Origin: Epiperipatus broadwayi
Taxonomy: Eukaryota > Onychophora > Udeonychophora > Euonychophora > Peripatidae
Length of the DNA: 64,000 nt
Direction: 5' to 3'
NCBI GenBank assembly: GCA_028023455.1
Contig: JAQFVV010006426.1
Coordinates: 124,001-188,000 of the forward strand
In this document: in pieces, positions 63,660 through 64,000 of the stretch
Layout: every line of letters begins with the position of its first letter
How positions within the stretch are numbered: position 1 is the stretch's first letter
Notes under the pieces: model-generated
Told to the model about the DNA's origin: nothing
Seen by the model: only the letters and a program-made list of their open reading frames with translations
Databases searched by the model: none
Program-made: the position numbers and the translations under genes

Positions 63660-64000
63660 TCTTTATTCAACATTTAATTTTTTCTTATCCGTTTTTCCAT
63701 TATTTTAATCCTGACTTGTGCCATTTCTAATCCACTCTCTCCCAAATCCATCAACACTTCTTAGTTAAATCTTTCTCCTTATATATATATTCCATGATTT
63801 TGTCACTTCTCTATCTTTACTACAACTGCTTCATTCTAATAGGAAATGTAAAACACTTTCTGTCTCAGATCCCCATGAAGCACATGACAAATTTAAATCT
63901 TTTCCCCATCTCTCAGTATATTTCTTTGTTTTCAGACTTCATGCTAACACTTAAATAATATTTAACTTCCTATTGTTATCAAAAATATCTTCAGCTTCAG
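63660..64000 (-). mobile_element. LINE D 3' segment, minus strand, runs off the window
   Basis: The - strand near 63,900 reads LNLSCASWGSETESVLHFLL followed by E. This is the C-x-x-x-x-G-x-x-E-x-x-x-H-x-L-x-E pattern that follows RT in this type of LINE. The rest of the element would lie to the right of the window. Frames are broken. Confidence 0.6.

Overview
The window is nuclear DNA of an invertebrate animal, about three quarters A+T by eye. The case for an animal is a recognisable MED19 (Mediator subunit 19) C-terminus with a metazoan-style intron, together with non-LTR retrotransposons (one RTE-like), a Ty3/Gypsy element and several hAT elements. The diverged LINE family at 4-24 kb recalls arthropod, especially chelicerate, elements. 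The species cannot be named from this sequence.

Host gene: only one is convincing. The last two coding exons of MED19 lie on the + strand (57-160 and 3094-3156), separated by a 2.9 kb intron that holds repeat copies; a short 3' UTR follows with AATAAA at 3337. No other host gene is supported over the remaining 60 kb. A coding-like but broken stretch of unknown identity lies at 50.97-52.13 kb.

Layout: 4.16-24.5 kb is a nested transposon block. A 5'-truncated LINE (A) runs from 4.16 to 5.94 kb and resumes at about 20.07 kb. Between its halves lie an unexplained 1.9 kb AT-rich piece and a complete but dead LTR retrotransposon (7,874-20,058, - strand). That element has roughly 2.8 kb LTRs bounded by TG...CA, and gag, protease, RT, RNase H and integrase relics in Ty3/Gypsy order. 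Its internal region carries a hAT element; its 5' LTR carries a 1.3 kb terminal-inverted-repeat element and a 0.6 kb foldback flanked by a 15 bp duplication. LINE B (21.3-24.5 kb), of the same family as A, follows head to tail.

From 25 to 64 kb the sequence is a mosaic: an autonomous-derived hAT remnant (27.24-27.87 kb) keeping the transposase C-terminus; an RTE-like LINE ending at 32.75 kb; tRNA-derived SINE-like heads; two TA-flanked TIR elements (40.91-42.19 and 44.68-45.63 kb); two more hAT elements, one with a perfect 8 bp target duplication (60,398-60,705); and minus-strand LINE relics at 58.7-62.5 and 63.66-64 kb.

The most unusual property is the number of long imperfect palindromes (foldbacks): at least twelve, from 0.07 to 1.24 kb, mostly of unrelated sequence, with four inside 1.8 kb at 53.03-54.80 kb and one in the MED19 intron. 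All boundaries, identities and divergence remarks were made by eye and are approximate unless a terminal motif or target duplication is quoted.
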